In this document: positions 28,977-40,803 of the stretch, piece by piece
Position numbering within the stretch: the first letter of the stretch is position 1
Layout of the letters: every line of letters begins with the position of its first letter
Position numbers and translations under genes: made by a program
Assembly (NCBI RefSeq): GCF_001761485.1
Contig: NC_090771.1
Coordinates: 620,001-684,000, forward strand
Direction: 5' to 3'
Origin: Yarrowia lipolytica
Lineage: Eukaryota > Ascomycota > Dipodascomycetes > Dipodascales
DNA: 64,000 nt
The notes under the pieces: generated by a model
Told to the model about the DNA's origin: nothing
The model's input: the letters and a program-made list of their open reading frames with translations, nothing else
Databases searched by the model: none

Positions 28977-30785
28977 ATGGCGAAAAAGAAGAGAACTGTT
29001 GGCATCTCCGGCGTGGCGGCATTTCTAAACAGCGCCAGAACAGAGGAGGTGAAGGTGGAGTCTCATCGATTCAAACGACAGAAGATTGGTGAGTATGGGG
29101 TGGAGTTTAGGGGGATTGAGGTGGTCACGTCACATGCCAGCTAGCACTATTGTCGCGGGTTAGTCTTGCTGAGAGCTGGTTTGCAATGTCTGCACTGCGA
29201 CATTGAAGTGGATCGCGTCGCATGATGGCGTTATGAATGAGTAGGGGTTTCCTCTGTTTTGTTTGCAGTTGGATCTTTCTCGTTGTAAGTTGATATTCCT
29301 CGCGCCTTGATACCTGTATCCGTCCGAGTGAGTATCCAATTCGAGGTGACATTATGCAGTAAGACCGCAGGATGATGTCCCGTGTGTATAGTCCATTAGA
29401 CGTCTGGCTTGTGCCTTGCCATGAGATGACGGTTGCCATGTGGTTTATCGATTGAGCTTTGCTTCGGACTTAACTGTGGGTTTGTTTCTCATGTCAGAGT
29501 CAGTTCAATCAAGACTAACACAGAATTTGCTCCAACCGCAGGCGCCGACAAGACTGAGTCTTCAGACTCAGATGGCCCTGAGGAGGACTCCATGCATGCT
29601 CCTCCGCGGGGTGGTGTTGAGGTGGGGGGTAGTAGTGGAGGTAGTGACTCGGGCGCTGGAGCTGATTCTGGCTGTGAAGCTCACTCTGATTCTGGCTCCG
29701 GAGCTGACTCTGGCTCTGAAGCTGACTCTTCCTCTTCCTCTTCCTCTTCATCTGATTCATCTTCTGACAGCGAGTCTAAGACTGAAGCTGCAACAGAAAC
29801 AGAAGATTCCACCATCTATCATACGACTCTTCCCCCAGCTCTTCCTGAAGAGATTGAATCTGGTTCTGGTTCTGGTTCTGAAGCTGCCGAACCTGAGTAC
29901 ATCAAAGAGCATCCCCGTTCTGCAACTGCCGGTTACACCCGTCATACACCCTACTGGCCCGACTACTCTACGCTTCCCAAGTCACTATCCAACTACTACA
30001 ACCAGCGACATTTTTTGTTCTCCAAGTTCGACGAAGGAGTGCTCCTCAACAACGCCCAATGGTTCAGTACGACCCCCGAACTGGTGGCCGAGCAGGTAGC
30101 CCAGCATTTGTGGAGCCGGTTTCCTGATCCCAATCTCGTGGTGGTGGATGCATTTGGAGGCGCTGGCGGAAACGCCATTCAGCTGGCCCATTACTATGAC
30201 CACGTTATTTGCATCGACATTGAGCCCGAAAGTATCACGTGTGCAAAACAGAACGCTTGGGTCTATGGTGTTTCGGAGAAGATTCAGTTTGTGGTAGGAG
30301 ACTGCCTGGAGGTTCTGGCTCGTCCCGAGTTCCAGTCCATCACGGATATCATTTTTGGAAGCCCGCCTTGGGGAGGGCCTAGCTACAAATCACATGGAGG
30401 GAAATTTGATCTGTTCGTCATGGAGCCTCTGGAGTTGCGAACAATCCATGACGCGTTCTTCAAGGTCACAGACAATGTGTGTTACTTCCTGCCAAAGAAC
30501 AGTGACTTGGAACAACTCCAACACGTCTGTGGAGCCATTACCGCGCTGGTGGATGTCAATACCGGCAAGAACCCCTTTGCTTCACTCTGGCCTGTGCAAC
30601 AACAATGGGCCAAAACGGTATGTCGAGAAAAGCTGGGGCTGGAGGTAGCCCTGAAGCAGACTCGAGCGGGGGATGATGTCAAGGAGGAGGATCTGGGAAA
30701 GAGTAACGAGGGAGTCACATTGACTTACAACTACATCAACGGGAGGTTGAAGGGATGCATGGTTTACTTGGGGGGACTTGCATAG
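28977..30785 (+). CDS. TGS1: Trimethylguanosine synthase Tgs1 (two exons)
   Basis: Exon 1 is 28977-29088 and exon 2 is 29524-30785, giving 457 aa. The 435-nt intron starts GTGAGT (29089) and ends CTAACACAG (29523); the split codon rejoins in phase. Exon 1 encodes a basic N terminus (MAKKKRT). Residues about 77-125 form a Ser/Asp/Glu/Gly low-complexity tract. The methyltransferase domain follows: VVVDAFGGAGG (residues 243-253) is SAM motif I, and SPPWGGPSY (317-325) is motif IV, holding the tryptophan that stacks on m7G. HTPYWPDYSTLPKSL precedes it, as in other Tgs1. The enzyme hypermethylates m7G caps of snRNAs, snoRNAs and telomerase RNA to trimethylguanosine in the nucleolus or Cajal-type body. 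A second in-frame acceptor 18 nt downstream could give a protein six residues shorter. Confidence 0.93.
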
Positions 30786-32372
30786 ACGGCGATGGAGCAG
30801 ACACAGTGATGGAGCATACACAGTTGGAGCATAGACATAGATATGAGTGGAGAATAATTTGATTTCAGACATTAATTGTCTCTTGGAAAGATTGTGCTTC
30901 CCACATCCCTAAAGTTCCTTCTTACTGTATCTATTCACAGACCCCATCCCCTACCAGTGGTCGTGGTTAGGTCTCCAACGAGGCCATTACGCCGGTCACC
31001 AGGTCTCCACGAAGGTCAATGATCATGTCATGTCGTCTACAACTCCCACTCAGGAGCATCCGTCGCGTCGAGCTCCTAATTGGGACCATGGGGCACTCTC
31101 AGGTGGGCAACGGGTGACGATACTCCTTGTCAAGTTTGTCTAGAATGTGGGTTAGTTTGGATTTGTCAGCTGGAATCTCTCTCTACTAAGCCAAGGAGAT
31201 ATGATATTCAAATGGAGTCTTTTAAAAGACTAGAAGTCTCACGTAAGAAATTCGTCTGTCTTTCTCTTCTCTACACGACGAACATGACTTCTATGGTTCA
31301 GTTCAGTTTCTGCAGTATCTGAGACGGATCTCACAAACTGGATCCTGACAGAGCAATCGCAAGAAGCAATAGCAAGAGCCAATGGCAACAAGTATGCCAG
31401 TTAATTCCACCATGTCTGGCTGGTTATTCTGGTCTCTGTTAAAAGGGTCATAATAACGGCTCATAAAGTCGATAGAACCCTCTCCACTCTCTACTCTCTA
31501 CTCCATTTTCAACTCTTTTTCAACGTCGAGCCTGCCAATCAGGGAGATGTCCTGGATCCATCACTATAGACGACAAGAACTGCTGTATAACATCAAGCAC
31601 TGTTCCCATAATGATCAAACTCCCTCGAGAATACGGCTACTTCGAGCATGCCACATTCTCTAGATTACGACACCCTAAGAATACTGCACTGATTCCTTCC
31701 AGTCAACTCCAACGACACCGTTGACTGCGAATCTTTCCAAACCATTTCTTTCGGGTTGGAGAGACATTGTTCCCCTCCACTCGAGTGGCCTAATCTTTTG
31801 GCCCCCCTCACTTCTCCAAGAGTGTGAACTTCTACGGAATCCCTCGACTGGACAGTGGAGTTGTGTATCCTTCATTGATCACTTGCAGCACTATTTTCTG
31901 TCGCTGGACATACGTTGAGTGAGTGAATTGTTTTTGGACGTCTCCAGAAACCTGTTACTCGTGATATTGATATTGTACTTCAACTGATCCGGTCGTACAT
32001 TCAGAATTAGTTCTCCTGATACCACTACAACAGGACTCAAATGATGCTTAGAACAAGCGGAGTTTGGTTATTCAGTTCCCATTCCGATAGTACTGATAAT
32101 TCCCGACTACCGAGCAACCCTTCGCTTGCAAACATCACGTGGAGCCCACTTGCTCCACTCTCACATTGAAATCCTAATCGCCGAACCCCTAACTCCGGTA
32201 TCTCCGAACCCAGTTTTTCGGCTCATATTCACGAATAATGCATCCCTTTCATAAACACTGCTATATAATAGCATTTTATTATAGACGGCAAGAGCGACCT
32301 AACAACTGTACTGCATCGGGAGCCAGTAACAGACAATCGTATCCACATGTAGTATCAACACACGAAACCTGT

Positions 32373-32427
32373 CCTTCCGCCCTTTCCGGCTTTCCGCTTT
32401 CCGCTTTCCGTTTTCCGCTTTCCGCCC
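32373..32427. repeat. TTTCCGC heptamer array
   Basis: About seven units of TTTCCGC with variants (TTTCCGG, TTTTCCGC). Confidence 0.85.
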
Positions 32428-35400
32428 CTAACATGTGCCAACGGTTCTGTAGGATACCCCATGTGAAGACAGGTACTCGTACTCGACGTCTGCAGACGAG
32501 CTCTGTCGGTCTATCGGCTCTGGGTCTGCCTTGTCGCATGCATGCCTGTATGAAACTGTATATGTGGGTTTCAGACGTCGGGAGTTTTCGGTACAGTTGA
32601 GTATTTGCCACTGTAGGGCTCTGTAAAGGGGCTGTGGACAGCTGCGCCAGTTTCGCCCGAAAATATACACTGTCTGAACAGATTTAGACTGCCAGAGAGG
32701 TAAGCGAGAGAGTAGGTTGGAGCTTAGCGAAATTAGAGTGTGGGGGTCGAAGGGTCGGGGACGATTCTAGGGGGGGTTTGGGGGAGTTTGGAGGAGGTTT
32801 TGGGGAGTTCAAAGTTGATAAAGGTGGTTTAGAGAGTGCGTAGATTTGATTTTCTCTTGCCGTTTCCGTTTTGCACGTTTTCTTCCCATTCTACGTCCCT
32901 TGACAAAAGTCTACACGTGCAGGACCACCACCATGGGCCTCGGCAACTCTACAGTCTCTCTCTCTCTCCAGTTGCCTCTCAGAGGTGCAGTGTCGATCAG
33001 GTCGAGTGCCGAATCAACTGTGGGAAGAAGGAATATAAAGAGATTGTGGTTGGACTGGCTAGATAGGGTTTCGGCAGCTGCAAACGTGACACCAAGAGTC
33101 TGGAGAGTGAGACTAATGGACACAGCAAAAGGTGGTGGACAAGAGAGAGTGAGAGCAAGCACTGTTGGTGCGTGATTCGACGGCTTCGGCTCGAGAGGAC
33201 AGAAGAAAGATCCGGCCTAACCAAATGGCTGCAGCCGATGAATCTACCAATACCGTGCTCTGACTTTCAGCTGCCAATAGCCTTGTTCATACCGCATGGT
33301 CTAGTCATTATCGTACTCAGAAACTCTGCAAGTGCAGTAGCGAGGATCTACGGAGATCGCCAAGACACAGTTGAGACAATACGATAATGTAGTGTCGATG
33401 CGCGAACTCGTCCAGGGCAGGATTAGCCGGGTTGACGAGCCAGGATTGACGAGCCGAGGTTTATAGGACCAAGGACACCAAGAACACCAAGAACATGTAT
33501 AGGTTATGACCTCATTATGGTGCAATCAGACCGGTGAGCATCTTTTGACTGATGTCTGATGTTGTCCTGCACCCATGTTCATCAGATCAATCTACACGGA
33601 GTGGCAAGAGACTTCGTCGGTCGAAGAGTGAGACTGAGAGACGGGGAAGTGGTGACTAATGGTGACAAGGGTGACTAAAAGCCTCAAGCTTCCATATCTG
33701 AAAAGACCTCGTACAAGCAGCTGTATTCGGTCAAAAAGGACGTCGAGATGTTGTGTTATCCTCGTAATCATCGTCTACAAGCACAATATGTACTGTACTC
33801 GCACTCATTTTGTACTTTGACCTTGTTGGCGGCTCACTCAGACTCTGAAGCGGAGATCCACCATGTTCTTGCTGCCTTGATTGAATCCTTTAGTGACTAC
33901 TCGTAGCAGCAGCCATTGTCTCCTGCCATAGCTCGCAGTTAGATTGGGCACGAGTATCACTACAGCAAGTACCATTCGTAGTCACCACCAACCGACCTCC
34001 TCTCCTACCAGATTGGATTCAAGCCACCGCTCGGAAGCGCACTCGTAATTCGTACTGTAAATCCCATCCAACCACAAGCCACCTACTTGTAGGCCTTGTT
34101 GACGACTCGATCGAAATTGTCGCAACCCTGAACCACTCGTCGAACGATACACTCACCGATAACATTCAGTCGTGTCCATGGTTCAGCTTGTCTGTTTACA
34201 TTGCTGCCCCACTCGACGCCCCTGGCCACCCCGGCGAACTCTGATGAAAAATACAATACAAACGGGCTTGATGATGGCACGGCAACTGAGACGCCAAGAT
34301 CGCAACGGTATGGAAACAGTGTTAGCTGCGGTCGCAAGAATGGCGCTCGAATCACGTGACAGCGTCCTCCAAGAGCAATTTCGTCGATTTCTCCGCTCCA
34401 CGTGACTTTCTCTCAAAACCACAATCACATAGTGTCTGTCTCCACAGCCCCTCAAATCCCCGCTCCCGCTTCGATTTGGGTTTTTCGCTAAAGCAGCCCA
34501 ATGCAATGAGTTGCTTGCCAGTCTGGTGATGTTTGAGGGTTGTTGGTGGAACAATAGACATGTTGGCTGCTGGATAGTGGAGACCGTGTACCTGGCGGTC
34601 ATGAGGTCATGAGGTCATGTCACGTGGCGGCAAACAAAAACCGAAAGACCGACCAGGAGTATGTCTACTTGACTCCCTAACACTCTGGTTCCACACCCTA
34701 ACATGGCGCCCTGAACACTTCGATCCACTAACCTCGCTCTATCTTTGAGGGGATGAATCGGATCAACTCGATAGGTAGGTGGGATGGTGGGGCTATGACA
34801 TGGTTCGACTTTGCGTCTCCAAAGTTGCCGCCAACGACGCTTATTTGCACCGGCATGCGGAACTGGCGTAACTGACAGGCCCTTGCATTATCTACAACGA
34901 GCCAGCGGCCAGGGAGGAGCCCGCAGAGTTCAACAGGAGCTTCAGGGGGTTCCTTGGGGGAGTCTTTGCAGAACCATCAAGATTCTGTTGGGCCAGCCTT
35001 GCCATGTGGACGTGGGTGGGGTATTCTTGGAAGTTTGTAGGAACAGGTGTAACGATCTGAGGCATTATGTTATTGTTCGCGGGCAGTGCTGTAGGTACGG
35101 GTACGGAACCGGTATTGTACGACAATTGCATTGAACAACAAGCCAGTGGTGCGGTCCACTCGTAGCCGGTGCGTAGTCGGTTCATTGTCGGTACAGACCA
35201 TACACTGCTGTACCCTGGACGGTATCCGTGGAGATAGCAACATCCAGACTCTCCATTTGAACGTCTGATATCAGCCACAGATAACCATACTGTACTCTCT
35301 CACCTTGTACGCCCACTCAACCGCCGCAAACGTACAGGGAGGCATTGTAGAAACGTTTTACTCAACTTTTCTGGATACCATTGTACCGCGGTCAATCTCC

Positions 35401-36198
35401 AACAGCGCGCAGTTTACAGCTGTGTTACTATGTGAACATGTAACGTCTTGTAGCGATGAGATGGCTGCTTTAGTACACGACTGCTGACACCTTTGTAGAC
35501 GAACGCGTTCGCAACTCGAACGCGTTGTCGATATTTTATTATGACTTTGCGTCATTTGTTTGTGGAAAAATATCTGCTCTCCAAACCCGCTCAAATCTGC
35601 TCAAACCAGCCTTCTCCACAGTTTCTCCACACATTCCTGGCCCTGTCGACACGGCTATGCACCCTGAATCTGGCCCCTGGGGGCAGGTGTAGACGTTGAG
35701 GAGACCGGCGGAGAGTGTGGGGTCCCAAACAAGAGCGCGCGAAAAAGTCTAGCGTGGAAAAAAGCAAACATCGTTGTCAGAGATATTGTAGGGCAAAAGC
35801 AAGTCATTGAGGAGGACAAGACAGGTCTAGATGGTTGGTGGTTGTAGATGTTGTATATGTTGTGGATCACTCTTTCGAGTGTTTGTCGATATCCGTGTCC
35901 CCGAATCCCCCAAATCCCCGAGTTCCCGCTTTTCTCCGACTCGACCGTTTTCCCGGGCCTCTCTCGCTTTGGTCGCCCGTCAACGGCTTCCGTTTCCGAC
36001 TTCCACGGCATTTCCTTTTGCAGCGCTGTCAAAATTAGCGGCAATTTGACTTTTGTTGAGATCAACAAGGCAGAGTTTATTTGGAAATAAACAAGAGACA
36101 TGAAAAGAAAATAATAAAATATAAAATATAAAAATAAAATAAAATAAAAATAAAAAACTACAAAAGTGTGGGATAACAAACGCCCCCAACACAGGAAC

Positions 36199-36225
36199 GT
36201 TTCGGATGTCCCTTTAGGGCGAAAC
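36199..36225. repeat. Bulged hairpin GTTTCG...CGAAAC
   Basis: Outer arms GTTTCG (36199-36204) and CGAAAC (36220-36225) pair perfectly. Inner arms CCC (36210-36212) and GGG (36217-36219) close a TTTA loop, with GATGT bulged on the 5' side. An A/T-rich tract lies about 30-80 bp upstream. Confidence 0.6.
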
Positions 36226-37046
36226 ACGTCGGTCTATTGTAGCAGAAAATTATTCCGACTCTGGTATGCGGCAATGGATGGACATTAATGGCGAATTAAT
36301 TAATTACTATCGATCTAACAACACCAAGCAGTGGGAGTAAAGGTTCTCGTACTAAACGAAGGAGTTAGACGCCACAGTTGCTCCCGACGTTTTCCTTTCA
36401 GTATTCTTTTCTCTTTTTTAATTATGTTTTTCTCCTTTTTAATTTTGTTTCTCTTTTAATTTTTTTTCTCTTTTAAATTATAGTTATTTATTCTTCTAAA
36501 TACAACGAATACAACACTCTACCTTCTATCCGCCCTTGACACACACCGTCCTCGCATCAACACGGCTTATAATCAATATAATCAACTTGTCGGCCCAATA
36601 TCCGACCGGAGATGGACGGATGAGCGGGCCACATAAAAAACTTTTTTTCTTCCTTTTTTGCGGGAGAAAACGGACGAAAAAAAAATGCACTCGCACATAC
36701 ATAGTACATGCATGACACTAAAAGCTGGAGTGCAGATAGTAGACGTAGTTGGGGATACGACGGAGCTTTGGAGGTCATCAGATGATATTATAAGTTCCTG
36801 TTAACATTTTAAAATCAGTTTCGGGAAAAAATCTCCTCATTTCCGCTACCTTGAGACGGTAATTTCCTTCCATCTCTTCCACTACATTATACTTGTATCT
36901 AGTAAAATTTATTCTCCCATTTAGTTGGACCTTGCACTTTCCTCGTCTTGGACCTTGTCCCCACACACTCTAAATAAAGTTGAACCTTGATTTTAGTGTC
37001 AACCCTAACTATGCCGAGGTCGACTGCATGGCCAAAGTTTGCGGAA

Positions 37047-37123
37047 ATTGAAAATGACGAAAATCAAATGGCGAAAATAAAAATGGCAAAAATGAATATG
37101 GCGAGAATGAAAATGGCGAATTG
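37047..37123. repeat. GAAAATGGC-type tandem repeats
   Basis: About seven imperfect units of 9-12 bp (ATGGCGAAAATAAA, ATGGCAAAAATGAA and so on). Plus-strand translation gives a Met/Ala/Lys repeat peptide; no gene is implied. Confidence 0.75.
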
Positions 37124-37771
37124 GAAACAGAAACCCAATGGGAAACGAGAAATCGGCAAAAATCTTTGGTGACCGACCCATTAGAACCATTTGTGTCTCC
37201 TTTTTCTTGTAATATTTCACAATAATCCTCATTTTATTCGCCCCGAATCTCGCCCGAATACAGTGCAAACTCTACAAACACATTCCGATACATCTCCAGA
37301 TTGTGGTGGGCAGGCCGGCATTGAACCGATAACTACGGTAAACGCGACGAGATGTGATGAATCTGTGGCATTGTCTGTTTGCGATAATCTGCTAAAATGT
37401 TCACCTACAATACACACAATACTGTACTTGGTCGTACTGTTCGCAACAAGTGCCCCCAATATCTCACATTAGGCAAATGGCCAGATGTGGACAAATCTTG
37501 GAAAGAACTATACCATTGTAATCCTCTGGTTCTCCTGGTTCTTTTTGTCTAGTCCAAATCTCTCTGACGTGTCTCCTTCCCATCTAACAACCAACATTAT
37601 CGTGTTGAACCCCCAACCTCCTTCCACCATGACTAAGTTCGCCGGCCCCCAAGTAAAAACCCATCAAAGAAGAGTCAGGGGCCGGGGGGTGGAATGTGGG
37701 GTAAAAAAGGGGAGTGCGGTGGGGGAATGAAGCCACGTGATATTGTTTTCCCTCCACATGTTCTCTCATGC

Positions 37772-37819
37772 CACGTGATCCAGCCCTCACGTGATCCAGT
37801 CCTCACATGATCCAGTCCT
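37772..37819. repeat. Three 16-bp units CACGTGATCCAGTCCT
   Basis: Perfect 16-bp periodicity, starting at 37772, 37788 and 37804. The first two units carry the E-box/CDEI-like word CACGTGA and the third has CACATGA. Another CCACGTGA lies just upstream, near 37732. Confidence 0.9.
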
Positions 37820-38264
37820 CTCTCTTGTACTCGTCCTTCTCCGTCGATCGATATTGCCTCGTCTATTCTTGCACGTGATGCACAATCACACTGTCGATTT
37901 TCACACTAAATAAGGTTTTGGCGTGACAAGGACAAAAAAACGGCGAAAAACGAATAATGAGGGAACCAGAAGGTGGTCGGAATCAATGGAGGCAGTTGAA
38001 ATTACCCAAGTAGAATTTTGGCAAATTTTGGCGAATTTTGGGAACAAAATCCCACCCATAATAAAGTTTCGGTCATGCACGATAAGTTGATGGTACATTA
38101 TCACGTTTTGGAGCTGCAGATTTCAGGTGCAGCCCAACATGTGAAGATGTTCCATGTGAAAGTGTGAAAGTCGTCGCAAAAAGCACACGAGATGGACGCT
38201 GAAAGGAGGCAGGAAAGAGTGAACAGAGTCCTAGGTCGGGAGTGTGTAATCAGGCAAGCTCAGG

Positions 38265-38358
38265 GCACGTGATTGTAACCCGGACAACGTGATTGTAGCC
38301 CAGACAACGTGATTGTAGCCCGAATAGCGTGATTATAGCCCGAACAACGTGATTGTAT
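38265..38358. repeat. Five 20-bp units around CGTGATTGTAGCCC
   Basis: Period is exactly 20 bp: CGTGATT recurs at steps of 20 from 38268 on. The first unit has CACGTGATTG and the others have AACGTGATTG or AGCGTGATTA. Confidence 0.9.
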
Positions 38359-38470
38359 GGTGTTGGAGATTCGTACCGCCAGACTGGATCCGATTCATGG
38401 ATCTGAATCCGACTCGCCCCTGTCTCCTGAACAAATCGTACCATGTGTGAAAAAGCAACGAAGACCTGTC

Positions 38471-38535
38471 TCGAACGACTGGCTCGAACGACTGGCTCGA
38501 GCGACTGGCTCAAACACTGTTCGACTGGCTCGGCC
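38471..38535. repeat. 13-bp TCGAACGACTGGC array
   Basis: Three good units and one or two degenerate ones. Confidence 0.85.
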
Positions 38536-38732
38536 GCCCAGTATCTCGACCAGATCTACATGTCTCGGTGGGGTGACAGCTATTCTTAGCTACAGTAATC
38601 CCAACAAAGAGTCCCAAGAAGGCGAGTGTATGCGAAAGGGATTCATCAGGCTACTACTTGTAGTAGTTTTGGAGACACATGAAAGAACCCGCTGCAGTTG
38701 GTAGTCAGAACGTGAAAACATGAGACATGAAG

Positions 38733-38782
38733 ACACACAAGTAATGGAAACACAAGTGATGGAAACACAAGTAATGGAAACA
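38733..38782. repeat. 15-bp ACACAAGTAATGGAA array
   Basis: Three units differing at one base. Confidence 0.9.
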
Positions 38783-39284
38783 GCACCTACTCGGATAAGG
38801 GAGTAGTGACGATAGAGACAATTGATCTTGTCCCCTTTCCAACGTGAATCTCTTAGTTCCCTGCGACTGGTGAGACATAGGTCTAGATATTTTAGTACCA
38901 AACGTATGACACGAACAGGGAGAGCATTTGTTTAGAATAGTGCCAATGTAGCACGAGTGTAGCACGAGTACCGTACGATACTGGTAGACAGGAGTCGTTC
39001 ATGTGATGCTAGAGGGTGATACTGTGCTTGTACCAGTACATACTGTAGACGCACCTCATGATTCGCCATATCATGTAGATCGTACATACCGCACAAACCC
39101 GCGCAGCTCCAGAGTGCTTCCAAAAACCAACCTGATACCATCCTCTCCACTTTTGCAAATACAAGTTAGCAAAACCGCGCTCTCCTCGATTTTCGCCCCA
39201 TTTTATCCAGCTATCGCCCAGTTTATCCGATACTGCATAAACTTCGGATAAGGCAATGGACGAGTCAAATTGAAAAGAAGCGAG

Positions 39285-39313
<29 letters not shown>
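39285..39313. repeat. Poly-A run of 29
   Basis: Uninterrupted A-run followed by G3, A6 and G6 runs. Confidence 0.9.
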
Positions 39314-39316
<3 letters not shown>

Positions 39317-39920
39317 AAAAAAGGGGGGAAATGTACCAACGAACGCACTATCATATTGAACCTCGTCGAGGAGCATCCTAGAGACCACCAATCGGTGCGA
39401 ATATCCCCACAATCAATAAGACGTGTTTCACCAGGGACCCACCGTCTGAAAACTTTTCAGCTTAGCTTTGGCATCTGGTAGAGTTGGACTTTAGACGAAT
39501 GCCGTGCCAAATAAATTTTTCCGTGGTGTGAAAAGTCCAGAGCGGACACTTTTGGAGCCGGACAAGTGAACGATATGAGTGCAAGTATGAGAAACCTCGT
39601 CTGACCAAAAGGGCTTGTACTTGTAGGTTGATTCTAATTGAGTGAGTCTTGATTGGCAGAGTCAAGATTGACAAACAGTTGGGAGACCCAGTGTCCCCCA
39701 TGGGTGCCCCGGTTGGCACGCTCATATGTTCTAAATATAGTGAGTCGGAGTGACGTTGTCTACTTGTACCGGTAAAGTGACATATTGTTCCGTGTCTGTC
39801 AAGTCTAGAAGGTGTGTTGGTACAATCTACAACCTACAAGTACAGTACTTCTTAATGTTGCAATAAATAAATAAATAAAATACATGGTTAGTTGTTGTAG
39901 GAACAGATTGGGGTGGAGGA

Positions 39921-40703
39921 TCAGTTGAAGTCGTCAGCGGCCCAGTTGAGACCCAGCCGCGAATACAGCTCGGTCTGGACCTTGACCCAGATCTGCTGCT
40001 TTTCCGACTTGTTGAGCTTTCGCTTCTTGAGAGATGCAGCCTTGAGTTCAGGAGAAGTGTTGAGCAGAGCCTGTCGAAGCAACGACGAAGATAGAGACTT
40101 GTGCTCGTCAATGGGCTCCAGAGAAGGGGCCCGAGCCAGCTTGGACTTGGGCTGCTTGGCCATATGGCAGGCACGCTTGAAGTCGGCTCGGCACTGGGCC
40201 TCGCAGCCGAGGTTGAGCAGGTAGTTCTCGATGATGTTTCTCCATTGGGGCTTGGTGAGCACCTTGGCGTTGTCGGCTCGCATCCGTGCGGCCTCCACGG
40301 TGTACTGGGCCGTCTGTCGCAGGAAGGACGGGTCGAAGCCGTGTTCTCGGTACAGGTCCGACTGCACCAGAGTGGCGATAATCTCCTCGTCGGTCGAGTC
40401 CAGAGGCAGGTACATGTATCGGAAGCCGGGGGTGGAGATGGGGAGCAGGCCGTGGTCGGGCTTGGTGCAGACAATCAGCAGCGATCGGATGTCGTTTTTC
40501 GTCCAGTCAATGAGCTCTCGCTGTGTGAAGATGGGTCGTCCCGACGCCAGCAGCACCGAGGGGTCGTTGACCACCTCGGGCGCGTACATGTCGGAGAAGT
40601 CTCGGGGGAGGGCATCTTGCAGCGAAATGTGTTTAATCGACGTTCGAAAGTGCGGTTGGAACTCTGGAAACGTGTGGATGGTGGTTTGTGCTGTAGCTAG
40701 CAT
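39921..40703 (-). CDS. Mth1/Std1-like glucose-sensing regulator
   Basis: A 260-aa protein from ATG 40703. It has the core layout of yeast Mth1/Std1: SIKHISLQDALPRDF (about 22-36), a GRPIFTQRELIDWTKNDIRSLLI block (about 55-77), the LPLDSTDEEIIATLVQSDLYRE block, and the highly characteristic KPQWRNIIENYLLNLGCEAQCRADFKRAC block. In budding yeast these proteins sit at the plasma-membrane glucose sensors Snf3/Rgt2. They act as co-repressors with Rgt1 at hexose-transporter genes until glucose triggers their degradation. This protein is about 170 residues shorter than the yeast ones, mainly at the N terminus. Identification is from remembered motif patterns. Whether the partner proteins work the same way in this yeast is unknown. 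Confidence 0.75.
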   Translation of the reverse strand: MLATAQTTIHTFPEFQPHFRTSIKHISLQDALPRDFSDMYAPEVVNDPSVLLASGRPIFTQRELIDWTKNDIRSLLIVCTKPDHGLLPISTPGFRYMYLPLDSTDEEIIATLVQSDLYREHGFDPSFLRQTAQYTVEAARMRADNAKVLTKPQWRNIIENYLLNLGCEAQCRADFKRACHMAKQPKSKLARAPSLEPIDEHKSLSSSLLRQALLNTSPELKAASLKKRKLNKSEKQQIWVKVQTELYSRLGLNWAADDFN

Positions 40704-40741
40704 GGTTGTAGATGTGGTTATGGTGGAAGCTATCGTTGCTG

Positions 40742-40803
40742 GTGTTGGTGTTGGTGTGGTAGTTGGTGCTGGTGCTGGTGCTGGTGCTGTCGCTGTCGCT
40801 GTT
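40742..40803. repeat. GGTGCTGGTGTT / GTCGCT repeats in 5' flank
   Basis: A hexamer-type array (GGTGTT, then GGTGCT, then GTCGCT) begins about 40 bp before the ATG of the Mth1/Std1-like gene, probably inside its 5' untranslated region or core promoter. Confidence 0.8.

Larger units (their letters stand above)
30786..39920. other. Gene desert of about 9 kb
   Basis: No protein, tRNA or rRNA gene was found on either strand, and no GTGAGT/CTAAC-AG pair linked plausible exons. Longer frames (for example minus 35655-36227 and plus 32846-33175) look like low-complexity or shadow sequence. The stretch is rich in short tandem arrays, listed separately, and in CACGTGA words at 37.7-38.4 kb. A small non-coding RNA gene could be missed by eye. 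Confidence 0.5.

Noticed and set aside
35655-36227. Minus-strand frame of 190 codons with Phe/Tyr/Leu-rich stretch
   Set aside because: The hydrophobic part is translation of an AAAATAAAAT tract, the apparent start is GTG, and no domain is seen.
36199-36235. Hammerhead ribozyme
   Set aside because: GAAAC and GTC are present, but the CTGANGA core before the stem is missing (TCGGATG instead) and the inner stem has only three pairs plus a bulge. The required core cannot be formed.
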